Assembly: GCA_017165825.1 (NCBI GenBank)
Contig: CM029372.1
Location: 5,531,042 to 5,595,041 of the forward strand
DNA length: 64,000 nt
Reading direction: 5' to 3'
Origin: Hepsetus odoe
Lineage: Eukaryota > Chordata > Actinopteri > Characiformes > Hepsetidae
The position numbers were made by a program, and so were the translations under genes. Below the pieces are notes generated by a model that made no database searches, was not told where the DNA came from, and saw only the letters and a program-made list of their open reading frames with translations. This document shows, one piece after another, positions 1 through 11,644 of the stretch (its first letter is position 1; each line of letters opens with the position of its first letter).

Positions 1-1899
1 ACACACATCAACACCCCCAGCTTTCTAAAGGAGCTGCCCTCCCTCTGTTTGGCAAAGCATCACTCAGCACACTCTCCAAGCAACTAGTGGCATTGTTCAT
101 ATGCACACACACGCGAGTGCTCGCACACACACACACACGCACACACAGACAGACACACACACACACACGCATAAACTTTACTATTCTTGAAGAGTATTTA
201 CAGAAAGTTGTTTATTGCTGCTCTTGTACACATAGTCCAATCCCAATGCAACTTTCTTCTTATGCCTTACATCCTCCAGTATGTAAACTCTGTGTTATAA
301 ATGGTCCCAAAAAAAACACCACACATTCAATTCATGAATGTATTACTGAGTAAATAAATACATTTAAAATTGGAAACATTATTTTTCTTTAAGCCATTTT
401 AAAGCATGTTACGTTTATATCATCCCAAAATGTTTCAGTGAAATGACTTAAAAAATGTCTTCCATTATCTTCACAAGGATTCAATTTTCAGCAGGGTTAA
501 CTGAGGAATAAGGCTCTTTTAAAAATTCATTCAGATTGTTCTTGAAAGGGACTAAAATTTCTCCCCTTTGGCTGCTGTGATCTGAGCTGATCCAGCTGCT
601 GCTTAAGTCTGTGTGAACAAGCAGAAGTGTAAGCAGAACAAGCAGAAAAAAATGGAAAAATACTGGGTAGATTTTGCAGGAGGGAGCTAAAAACCAGTTT
701 GTTTTATTTTGCATCTCACTAATAGGAGCTGTTCCAGGCCTGAAAAAAAAATCCTGCTGCTATGGCAACAATGCCCTCTAATTCTGAATCATGGCTGATG
801 AACTCTGTCACAACAGCTATTGCACAAGCCTGCTTCCTGCTTTAAAACAGAGCAAGGGTGAACAGAGGGGGCCACCCTGTTACCCATACACTCACAAATG
901 GATCAGAGCTGAACCGCAACACGTACTTCCCCCACCTGGCCAAAGGTGTGGTTGAGCTTCCAGTGGTCAGAGAATAAAAGAAGGCCAGCTGTTTAGGGGA
1001 TTTTTGCAGCCCTTTGTTACCGCAAGCCAATCAGTGTGTGTGTTTGTGTGAGTGTGGGTTTACTGCATGCAGGCTCTATCAACAGTAGGAGTGTTGTCAT
1101 TTTTGGGCTGGCAGGAAAAAGCAGGCCTAAAGAGTTTGATCTATCAGTGCTGGTATGGTGTGCATGTCTCAGTTGAACTGAACCGCACAAAACAAAGTTC
1201 TCCGACACCATTCATGAAGGAGTGTAGAGTATATGAAGTGTTGTCCGACCACTGCATATGTTGCTGTATACAAGTCAATGTTTTTTTTCCTTATATTGGG
1301 TACAGCACTGAATCAACACCTTTAGAGTTTGTGGAATTTCTAAAGGACATGAACAGAGTCTGTAATGCCATGTTTTTGTTTTGACTGCAGATGAACAATG
1401 GCACACTAGATATGAGAAGTACATTACTTTCAGTGGAGCTACAATAGAAAGCTTTGTTATTGGCAGCGGCAGTTTACCACAGTGGTCAGCAATCAGTCTG
1501 TAAAAGGTATGTAAACCAGCTTTTGTAAACTGGATAAACTAGGTGGGTACATAGTGAGAGGTACCTGATAGCATAGTGCATGACAAAACCAATGCACAAA
1601 GTCTCAAACAACATTCTGAAACCAGCAATGCTCTTAACATAGTATGTTAATGATGCTATCGGTCACATGCGGTCATTGCTTAAAATAACTTTGCACACAA
1701 TATGTTCTATGTTTTTTCACAGCCTAGACTTTACCTAACACTGTGTTCTCCTAGTAATACTTTTTTTTCAGAGCCTAGCCTTTAGGCACTGTTTTCAGAG
1801 GGTAATACTCCATTCAAGTGCAATACTGCCTACGGAGTTGGTTAAATGTTTTCTGTGTTGACATCTCTGACACTGTAAATCTGTACTTGTGTAGTTATA
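1..1899. other. intergenic, no gene seen
   Basis: This stretch lies downstream of btg1. It contains a (CA)n array interrupted by CG and GA steps at about 103-170. Short ORFs (87-353, 481-714, 1052-1384) have no recognisable domains. No mobile element was recognised. Confidence 0.6.
103..170. repeat. (CA)n microsatellite, imperfect
   Basis: ACACAC runs are broken by GCGAGTGCTCGC and by CAGACAGA steps. Confidence 0.95.
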
Positions 1900-2389
1900 C
1901 AGTACTGTGCAAAAGTTTTAGGCAGGTGTGATAAAATGCTGTAAACAAAGAATGCTTTCAGAAATGGAAGTGTTCATCATTTATTTTCATCAATCAACAA
2001 AATGCAGTGAATGAACAAAAGAGAAATCTAAATCAAATCAGTATTTGGTGTGACCACCCTTTGCCTTCAAAACAGCATCAATTCTTCTAGGCACACTTGC
2101 ACACAGTTTTTGAAGGAACTCGGCTGGTAGGTTGTTCCAAACATGACTGTGTTTCAACCTCCGTGTGACACTGATGATCATCAGCATCTCTTTGGTAAAA
2201 CTGGTTGATCATACACCGACTATAATCCTACAAAATCCCTGACTTTGTGCAAGTGTACCTAGAAGAACTGATGCTAGTTGGAAGGCAAAAGGTAGTAACA
2301 CCAAATATTGATTTGATTTAGATTTTTCTTTTATTCACTAACTTTGCATTCTTTGTTTACAGCATTTTTTCCACACCTGCCTCAAACTT
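1900..2389 (+). mobile_element. Tc1-derived foldback element, version A
   Basis: The left end starts CAGTACTGTGCAAAAG directly after a TA. The left arm (about 1900-2110) includes antisense of a Tc1 transposase C-terminus, and the right arm (about 2243-2389) is its inverted partner, ending CCACACCTGCCTCAAACTT. The outermost right TIR bases are lost. The spacer of about 130 bases (CCGTGTGACACTGATGATC and onward) is shared with 20507-21056 and 23010-23271. It is non-autonomous and has no intact ORF. Confidence 0.85.
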
Positions 2390-5300
2390 GAGAAATGAGA
2401 AAATGAGGAAAAAACACATCTCTACTAAAATGCTACTTTCTTTTAATTCCCTTTTATGACTAGCAGTGCATTATGCATTATGCAAATTACATTATTATAT
2501 ATTTTGTGCAATCCATATGTTTTTGTCTTTTAACAGACATTAGTATGCATTTGACTTGATATGTAGCAGTGCTAAACTGTCTCAGTTAAGCCCCTCAGTT
2601 AAGCCACAGAGCTCATATTCACTGATCAGTGAAGTATCTCGAACATTTTCGCAAAAATGAATCTGGCCCATTAGGCCTTCAGCCAAGCTCATGAAGGACC
2701 AACACCTGAGAGGTAACTAAGTAATTAGATACCACAGAGACAAAAATCATGACGGGACAGAATAAGAATTTAAGAATTTAACCCTTTATCCCACTGTAGT
2801 ACTTTAACAATAAATAGGTATGAATACTACTCACATGTTGCCCAAATCAAAAAAGGTTTCTCAACCTTTTAAATCTTTTGTAATCATCTTTGCCCACATA
2901 CTTCACAAACACACATCACTGCCATCAGAACCATATGTTATCATAGCCTCTTGGGGCTTTGTGAATGATCTCCCTGCTTATTCCACTCGAGCTTACAGAC
3001 CCATCAGACAGTGCCAGAGCTGCTTTGGTAACCATGACAACATCAACCACAGGCTTCTGCAGGGGACACAGTGACCCCAGAGATCTGAAATATCAAATGA
3101 TCCATCAACAGCTGTGTGCACTTGTGTGAAAATCCTTTCTTGAGCCTTACGTCATGCATACATATCTTCACAAATGCTTCTTGCAAACACCTGCAGTTGC
3201 TTTTTTCACCCTCTTCTGGAGCAGAGGTTGAATGAGGACTTGGTTTCGCTCAACAAGGCAATATCTTCTGTGCTGAGATGATTCAGATACAGTTTCAGTT
3301 CCAAAATACCTGAGCTTCTCAGTTCTCTCAGCATAATACATACCCCATAACTGTGTTCTACATCCTGCCTTCTTTTGAAATGGTATATTTTTACCATTAG
3401 TACTACAGATTTGTTGCAAAGTTTTGCTTACTTTAAAAATTACCAGCATGGATAAATGTTACAACTTTGATTGTTTTCTTGAAACTTTCTTAATATTTCC
3501 TCAGATTAAATCATGTCAAGTTTTAGGCACTACCTAGGAATGGTTAGATGGTTGCCTAGGGAACCAAAAATGGAACTTTTTGATTGACCATGGCACCAAT
3601 GTGGGGATGGGGAGTGGAGTTAGGATGATAGAGATCTCTCATCTCAGCGAAGACTCTGGGAGAGGGAGGCCCATCCTCTACCCCTAAAGACACCAATACC
3701 ATCTCCACTATCTTGGACTTCTTGCCCCAGATGACCTTGGTGGCGATTTTGCTAAAGTATTAGTTTTCTGTTCCAAAAGGTTGTGAAAGGTAGATATTAA
3801 GTCTGTGGGTCCAGAACTGCTGTAAACAGCTGAATGGGTAACTGAAATGGAAACACAGGAATAAACTTTGTGGGGAATTATACTCAAAGTAGAACTTTGT
3901 TCAAAAAAGGTATATTCACAGAGAACATCACTGGTATTGTCCTTACCAACCAAGGATATAAACATTTCCAGACATACAGCAGTATTACATTTCTGTACTC
4001 TTCTCTTTACCTGGACAGTTTGGATGAATAAGTAACTCACTGAGCCCATAAAACAATGCTCTGTTTGTTCAGAGTTGATAAGGAAGATCTGTGTGTCAAT
4101 AAGAGTGATCAAGAGTTGTCTGCTCACAAATATTTGTGATGCTGAAGGTAGTGACATTCTGGCAGAGTCTACGTGGATTGTAAAATAACCAGAGTTTATT
4201 GCAAGGGATTCAAAGAACCTTGTTCTGTGTATGTAAGAAACATTACAGTCCAGTTTTCCCCGGTGCCTGGAGAAATGACAGCACAGGAAACAGTGTGCAC
4301 CAACTTTAAGTAAATGACGTTCTGTTCAGTTTCACAAAACTATACATATCATACAGGCTTTTCTTTGAGGGCACGTCTTGTGGATCAAACAATGAGTGTG
4401 TGTGGCGTGCTTGCAGGTACACTAATGCTGATGGATGTAACACAGTCAAAAAGATAAACACCAGCTGGGCGTGAACGTGGTTCTGTGACTCACACAAGCA
4501 CACACACTCGGCTTTGTTTTTGTGTACGTAGGCTTGTGTAGGAGTGTGTGGGAGCATTTCTTAATAGAAGTGATAAAGAGGGTGTGATGGCAAATGCTGT
4601 GTTCTGTGTGTGTGTGTGTGTGTGCGTGTGTGTGTGTGCGTGTGTGTGTGTGTTTAGGTGATATGTATTGCTTTACAGACAATGTCTAAACTAGGCCAGA
4701 GCTGGCAGTTTAAAGAGCTCAAGATGTACACAGGAAGGCTGTGGCTCTTCCTGAATGTACATAATCTCTCACTCTCTCCTTTGCTCGCTCTCTCTCTCTC
4801 GTTGCAGGTTTGTGGTGTTCTCTTCAACAGAAAACAGGAAACAGCTGAAGTGCTGACTTTCTCTCACTTCTCAGAAACACCCAGAGTTGCATTTGCATGT
4901 GTGGTTGTTTGTGTTTATGATCAGAGGGCTTTAAATTTGCCACGTGTCAAGTTCAGAACAGGTCTCAGTCCTTTCTTTTCTCCTTTTCTACATTTTATAC
5001 CATTTTTCAAACTCATCATGTGTGGCCACATTTCAATTTTTCACTTCCACAACTACGTGGAGTAACTAATAAAGCATACTAGTTAATTGAATGACAAGTT
5101 TGATCATTATGAACTGAAATTCTAACCATTTAAGGGGTTAAACCTTCTAAGTTAGTTATTGGTAGTAATAAAGAGCATGAGATAAACAGTTCATTGAAAT
5201 CCCTACAGTAGTACCGGTTCTGTTAACTTTGTAACTTCACTGAAACCAATGAAGTATTAATCTATTTAAGTTCTTTAAAAAGTAACAAAAATGTGCAGAC

Positions 5301-6675
5301 TTTATTTATGCATAATAATTCATTATTATTGATTAATTCCATAGACTAATTGACTTTTAAAAAACTGTTTTGCAGCTATAATTAAATGTATTAATAGGTA
5401 AATTTACCTTTGAATTGCATAACTAGGTGATAAATGATGATTTTAAGGATTAGTATATAGTACAACCACATGTATACAATGTGTTTTACGTGACTATATG
5501 CTCAATCTAAGATGTGGCTCACTTTAAATATTTTTGCCCAATAAGGCCAAATAGTCAGAGCACCTTCACATATAAAACAAACAAAGCAGTAAGGTTTGTG
5601 GCATCAAGAAAGATGGCGGATGCTTGAGATGTGTTTTCTGGTTAGATTTTTTTCAGTCTAAACTGTCTGGATTTTTTGTCATTTTCTCTTTGGGATTTTC
5701 TTCTGAGTCAGCATTCGGTCCCTGAATACCACAGGCCAATGACCTTCAGAACTGGAAAGAGAGAGAAAAACACCGCAGCCGTGTTTTCCCCAGAGTGTCC
5801 CCCAAGTTCCTTAAAAGACGTGGCAAGGAAAGAACCGCAATGTGGACGTTTCAGGCATACAGCACAGTTTCTGCTGCCTATGTAAAAGGAAAGCCCAGCC
5901 CCAAAGCCAAACAGCTGTTCTAAAAAAGGAAGGCTGTTCTAGCTGGGTCAGACACGCGTCCTTGGCAGAGTCCACATTCCATACATACAAGCGGTTGTGT
6001 CCTAATAACTCAGCTATCTTCTCCACAGGCCACGGCAGTTCACGCGCTGCTCCAAACGGCTTTCCATGATAAGATGTGGATAGGAAAACCAGGCAACGGC
6101 CTGCTCTTGGGCTCACAGTGTGTACATGAGCCAGAGTGTTAAGCACTTAGTCGTAGAGTTTGAAATGTAACCCAGAAAGTACACCTGCAAACACAAAATC
6201 CCTTAAACATGAAGAATTAAGCTTTTAATGCTGATTGCAAAAGGTTGCTCACTTTCCCACTCCTATGAAGCAACATGGTTTAGGGAACTGGAAGGCTTTG
6301 TTCCTCTCTTTGAACTGACATAAACAATGTTTGGCGTAAATGCTGCTTTCAAGTTCCCTAATTACAACTGGAAGCTTTAGAAACAATTCTGATGTCCACG
6401 TTTCTGATTTGCTACTAACATTTAATTTGCATCATATAAAGTAAAGGATGGTTCATGTGGCTGTCGGTTCCGAGGTTTCAGCCTATAGGAAAGAAAATGT
6501 AAAAAGGACTCTATATAATATCTCGCTTGTTTCTCCTACACCTGTAGGCTGACAACCTGTTTCCATGACAACAATGAGATCACAATGAAAAACATAAAGA
6601 TTGTTTTGATTAGGTTTCCTGCTGCCCAGCTATCTCTCCTGACTAAAAGTAAGTAATACTTTTATTACTTAAATA
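2390..6675. other. intergenic, no gene seen
   Basis: The main visible repeats are a (TG)n array at 4599-4652 and a CT-rich tract at 4769-4801. A 149-codon ORF on minus (3708-4157) is the longest outside btg1 and its 3' UTR but shows no motif, signal peptide or domain. An AAGATGGCGG YY1-type word is at 5610-5619. Confidence 0.55.
4599..4652. repeat. (TG)n microsatellite with CG steps
   Basis: A TG tract of about 54 bases has GTGCGTGT interruptions. Confidence 0.95.
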
Positions 6676-7241
6676 CCTTCAAACCAGCATCAATTCTTCT
6701 AGGTACACTTGCACAAAGTCAGAGATTTTGTAGGATTATAGTCGGTACTGGTTGATGCTGATGATCATGAGGGTGGCGGTGGTCTAGTGGTAGAGTATGC
6801 TCTGGATCAAGAGGTCCCCGGTTCGAATCCCACCTCTAGCACTACCACCACTGGGTCCCTGAGCAAGACCCTTAACCCTGAGTGTCTCCAGGGGGACTGT
6901 CCCTGTAATTAGGACATGTAAGTCGCTCTGGATAAGAGCGTCTGCTAAATGCCGTAAATGTAAATGTAAATGTAAATGTCACACGGAGGTTGAAACACAG
7001 TCATGTTTGGAACAACCTACCAGCCGAGTTCCTTCACAAACTCTGTGCAAGTGTACCTAGAAGAATTGATGCTGTTTTGAAGGCAAAGGGTGGTCACACC
7101 AAATATTGATGTGATTTAGATTTCTCTTTTGTTCATTCACTGCATTTTGTTGATTGATGAAAATAAATGATTAACACTTCCATTTCTGAAAGCATTCTTT
7201 GTTTACAGCATTTTTTCACACCTGCCTAAAACATTTGCACA
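6676..7241 (-). mobile_element. Tc1-derived foldback element, version A, interrupted by a SINE
   Basis: It is the inverted counterpart of the copy at 1900. The short arm starts within the transposase-derived part (CCTTCAAACCAGCATC at 6676), having lost its terminal repeat. The long arm (about 7000-7241) ends CACACCTGCCTAAAACATTTGCAC. The spacer is split at the GATGATCAT / GTCACACGG point by the SINE at 6770-6976. A TA run and (ATT)n follow the right end. Confidence 0.82.
6770..6976 (+). mobile_element. tRNA-derived SINE with (AAATGT)n tail, V-SINE-like
   Basis: The RNA polymerase III A box TGGTCTAGTGG lies at 6780-6790 and a perfect B box GGTTCGAATCC at 6820-6830. The body carries the GTCGCTCTGGATAAGAGCG word shared by many fish SINEs, then TCTGCTAAATG and an (AAATGT)n tail to about 6976. 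It sits inside the foldback element, so it is the younger insertion. A target-site duplication is not evident. Confidence 0.85.
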
Positions 7242-7253
7242 TATATATATATA

Positions 7254-7301
<48 letters not shown>

Positions 7302-7303
7302 GA
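7242..7303. repeat. (AT)n and (ATT)n microsatellites
   Basis: A short ATATAT run, a T tract and then about 14 ATT units directly abut the foldback end. Confidence 0.95.
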
Positions 7304-8184
7304 TTTTTTTTTTATACTGATTCTGATCTGTAGCATCAAGCTAGCTTACTCACTGAACAGGTTTCCCCAAACATCCCCCACACTTTCCTGATATGCTCCA
7401 TGTTTCTGAGTATAATGCACTTTAAAAAAACTAGCACGTATAGGCAGTTGAAGGAGCAGCGGAGGAAGACTTAAGCAGCCTGTAGCCCTGGGGTAAAGCC
7501 TGGGGGGAGAAGGCCTCCAACTTCAGCAACAGGGTCTGCACCACACGAGCCTTTTTCCAACAGAGCAGATGTGGATTCTCACATCTGCATTCTCTCAGCT
7601 CCACCTTTTGTAGGCTCAAGTAAGGGGGAAATATACACAGGAAACCTACTGGGTCATACTAAGATTAGAGAGGAACCCACTGTGCAGTTGTGCAACATAT
7701 GTGCATGAAAACACACACAGACATACAGGAACCTGCATCAAACCACACATGTACACATTCTATCTGCTGACACCTTTATACCAAAACCTTGAGCACACAC
7801 TGCAGAAGCACTGTCGAAAAAAAAAACATTAAAAAGCCCTTACACTTCTAACACACACACACAGCCGTACTCAAACCTGTCAGTAAACATGCAGAGCACA
7901 CAGTGAAAGGTGTCTCTCATCAGCAGGAGAATGAGTCTCATTAGAGGTGGAGAGCAGCTGTGGCAGAGCTCTTGTCCCTACTTTCAATTACAGCAGCCTG
8001 AGGCCCACAAAGACATTGAGTTCCAATCTAGTATGGCAGTGATAGGAGTCCAGAAAAATAAAATGATCTAAAGATTAAATCCAGGTTTCAAATTAGTAGT
8101 TGCCCATGCTTTTTATGCGTTTGGTACTCTTATAATGTTTATAGATAACAGTATGTCTTACAAGTTCAGGAACAATATTTTCAA

Positions 8185-8253
8185 GTCTATTTACTGTCTA
8201 TTTAGACAATAAATAGACAATAAATAAGTCTATTTACTTATTTATTGTCTATT
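8185..8253. repeat. inverted repeat able to form a long hairpin
   Basis: An 18-base arm at 8212-8229 (AATAGACAATAAATAAGT) pairs perfectly with 8236-8253 across a six-base loop. A second, overlapping 9-bp pairing joins 8185-8193 with 8210-8218. Confidence 0.9.
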
Positions 8254-10369
8254 ACTTTACAACATGAAGGGGTTTGTGGCATGTGTAGTTTTGATTTAGG
8301 TAAGCCTATCAAATAATAGTAGTTATTTAAGCTGACTAAGGATGCACAGTGACATTGGATTCATATCGGTATCAGCAGGTGGAATTGGAAATAGACCTGA
8401 TTAACATTTCAAACCAATATTTGATGCCTTAACGGCCTGTGGAAGAGCAGGACATTTAGAGGGCACTGGATTAATGGGCTAAAGCACTTTGTCACATCTG
8501 ACATAATTGCTAAGCTTATAGAACTTAATATTATGTTTTTCTTATTCAGTCCCAGTTGGGTGCCAATAATGCAAGTAAATGAAAGAAATCAATAACTGTA
8601 TTTAAGACAAAAATGTAACTTCTGTCACAAAATATCAACACCCATTGCTAGAGAAACTGATTGGCCAGAGACACTGATTGGCCATTGCTGGTACTCCAAT
8701 AACTGAACAAGAAATGATTCAATCACTACTGTGTAAATGTCCTTTAACTGTTGGTAAAAATTTCAAGACCATGATACACCTGAACAAAACTGGAGAATGT
8801 CATCAGAGCTTGAAGGAGCATCCGTTATGATAAAAAACATGAACAACAAGGTAGTCTGAGCCACTAATTAGCATCCTGCTTAAAGTCTTGCTAGTTATGT
8901 TAATATCAGTAAATGTTCATACATGCTGACCGATATCTACTGGCTTCCACTCAGCCTTGGTGCTTTTAAAAAAAAAGTATTTTCTTAAAACACCCACTAG
9001 ATTTTACAATAAATACAAATAGTTTCACTTTCAAAGAAACTAAACATAGTATCAAAAGCTTCCTTCACTTTCCGGATATCCAGATATTATCTGTAACCAT
9101 CACCTGTTAAGCAGCTGTCAGGTCTAAAAGCAGAATGTGAAAAAAAAAAGACGCCCTCATCAAAACCTATTCTTGTGCCACTCATTATGATTTCATTTAA
9201 ATATGAACCCCTAAAGAACTTCAAGGCTTATTACATTCTAAGTGTTTTATTATCCAGTAACTACTTGGACTACACTGCAACCTACACTCTTAGCCAAAAT
9301 GGCTGTGAATAGTTTTATAAGAATCATATACGTCATATAGAAGTATCCCTTTCATATTATAAACCTTAAAGAATCTTTATTGGGGTGGCTGAGGTTTTGG
9401 CAAGTTATTGAAGTGTACAACAAAAGTCTGGACCTGATGGGAAAAGTCCTGACCATTTACATGATGAAAGGAAACCATGCTATTAAAAATGTACAATTAA
9501 CAACAGATTCATTGCTCTGTGGAGCAGTTTTCTGTATCCAGCACATAATCTGGTAAAAGCAGTTCTGTAACTATGGTGGAGCAGTTCCCACATGTGCTCA
9601 TTATTATGTTTAAAGTTTGAGGTTCAGCAACTGATTTCACTCCACAAGCCTAAATGGCTCGTAGGGCTCCTCCAGCTTTTTTGGTTGTTTGTTTTTTTTG
9701 CACATTTGCCATGTTTAGCACTCGGTGGAAAACAGATTAGTAAAAGGATCCCGACTTAATCCCTCCTAAAAACTTTAGATTCATTTTTGCCAGAGCATCT
9801 GAACTGGACGCTAAATGCTTGGCATGGCCTGTGTCGTAGGTCAACACTGAACGGGGCAGTCAGAGGCCTTCCGAGACCCCCCAGTTTAGTCTGCAGTGGA
9901 AGGTGGCCACAGTCTGTGTGTGCTTACATTTTCAGTTGGGAAACTTTGACATGGCCTTCTTTGTGAGGAAAGGAAAACACTTTTTACCACAGTTATGCAT
10001 TTACTTCCTAATTCTTGAGTTTACCTTTAATTCTGGTCTTTTCTGCTCCTTTAGCACCCCTTTTGGTTTTGATCCCATGTCTCCCTTTTGAGCAAAGAGA
10101 TCCCAGAGCAGTTACAAACTTCAGACACTAAAAGTTCTGGAAAGAGCTCATTTGAGCTGTTTTTTTTTCCTCCTACACTGGTTTTGGTAGCTACTAAATT
10201 ATTTAATCAAAGTTACAAAACTTTCAGACTGGTTTTAAGCTGCTCTACCCACCTCCGGCAGTAATAAAGAAATGTGCTTGGACTAAATTCTCCCTCTTTC
10301 CTATAGAAGTGTTTGGACAGCCAGCGTCTGATTCCTCTCAGCTAAGACCCAAACACAGCCATACGGTCT

Positions 10370-10680
10370 TCTCCCTGCGGAATAAAGTCGGTGCTTGTCA
10401 TGCGCTCCTTTGTGTCCCCGCACTTTCTTTTCTTTTTTTCTCTCCCCCCTCTCCTCGCTGAAAATCCCTTCTTATTCGGGCCTCGGGAGTCAGCAGCCTG
10501 CAGAACACAAGCGCACTTTCAGCCGCCCACTTTTTTCACACGCCTTGGCGCTCTCGCCTGCGCCTGCGCCACTTCTCTGTTGTTTCTGATGTACTGCTGC
10601 TGCCTGAGCAGAAGACACGCTTCTATTTTGAGCTTAGAAGAACGAGAGAGAAGAAGCGTCCCCTTTAAATCGAAACAATT
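10370..10680. promoter_or_regulatory. CpG-retaining, repeat-free block 1 kb past the btg1 3' end (possible regulatory element)
   Basis: The block has more CpG than its AT-rich, CpG-poor neighbours (for example CTCGCCTGCGCCTGCGCC near 10553-10571) and contains no transposon. CpG retention suggests germline hypomethylation, as at promoters and enhancers. ORFs at 10391-10699 are low in domain content and start in C/T-rich sequence, so a coding role is not supported. Confidence 0.3.
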
Positions 10681-11638
10681 CACATTTGTGCTTGCTTAGG
10701 TGGCAGCTGCCATTTACTCCACCTGTAGAGAGCTGCGTTCAGTGAAAGAGCTTCAGTTTAACTTTAGCGTCAGACCTCTGAAGCTTTAGGTCTGACGGCT
10801 GTTAAAACCAGGGCGTCCTCCACAGCTGGTGTCAAATATAATAAAAGCTCCGTTATTGTGGACAGGAGGTGGCACAAGTTCAGCCGTTCTTGAAGCATTA
10901 TTAATAGAGCACAATGATTCAACTTTTGTGCTTGTCCTTTGAAAGTCGCTTCTGTTCCTGTCCCAAGCGGGCAAAACCAAAGCCATAATAATATAATTCA
11001 AAGACTATTAAACCATCTTAAATTCATATAAAAGAATCTTCTGAAATTAATGACCGTTAAATTCACCGCTTCTCTCTCATCCATGCCGTTATAAACATCC
11101 CATTCAATGCAGGGCTTTTCAACACAGTCGAGGCTCCTTTTCTTCTCGGTTTTGTCTTGTTATGGCTTTTATGTGGTCTGTGAAGTTGCGAAGGAAAATA
11201 TACGAACGTTCTCTTCAAATGCATTCACACTTGAATAACGAGCCTGTTCAGTAATAAAACATTTGCACTTCAATACATTGCATCTCTGCAGACAAACTAC
11301 CTGTTTTCTAAGTACATCCACACAAACACACACACACACACACACACAAACACACCAACACACCTTTAACGGACAATGCGAAGCAGCTGCAGAGCTGCCC
11401 AGGTTGTGCTTAAACTTCCCCTCAGGCTTTTCACATCCACCATCTGCTGTCTGCCTTCCCTTTTCCTGAGAACTGCCTGAAAAGAATGGAGGTTTCCTCC
11501 CTTTTAAAAACAATGTCCTGAGACTCTTTTCTTTTGCTGCTTTTTGAGAAAAATGGCAACAAGATAGGCAGGAGAGTGTTGAGGATACAGGAAAAAAAGA
11601 CCAGGTCTACTGGGAATCATTGCCAAGATAGGAAATCT

Positions 11639-11644
11639 TTTATT
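11639..11644 (-). terminator. btg1: btg1 poly(A) signal AATAAA (probable)
   Basis: TTTATT on plus is AATAAA on the btg1 strand. It is the first canonical signal I found after the stop codon, with a T-rich run about 40 bases further downstream on the gene strand (plus A-run near 11594-11600). Confidence 0.55.

Larger units (their letters stand above)
7304..11638. other. intergenic downstream of btg1, no gene seen
   Basis: There is no recognisable coding region or transposon. It includes a long hairpin at 8212-8253, a CpG-retaining block at 10370-10680, a 10-bp inverted repeat at 10768-10797 and (CA)n at about 11323-11350. Confidence 0.55.

Noticed and set aside
3708..4157. 149-codon ORF on minus
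   Set aside because: It is the longest open frame away from btg1 but shows no domain, signal peptide or repeat. Such a length occurs by chance over 64 kb on six frames.
6770..6845. Functional tRNA gene
   Set aside because: A and B boxes are present, but a SINE body and (AAATGT)n tail follow directly and the acceptor stem cannot be closed. The same holds for the heads at 27131, 51938, 55545-55578, 57100-57163 and 58456.
10391..10699. 102-codon ORF with a hydrophobic, F/L/S-rich start
   Set aside because: It arises from a C/T-rich tract. A signal-peptide look is expected from such composition and no domain follows.
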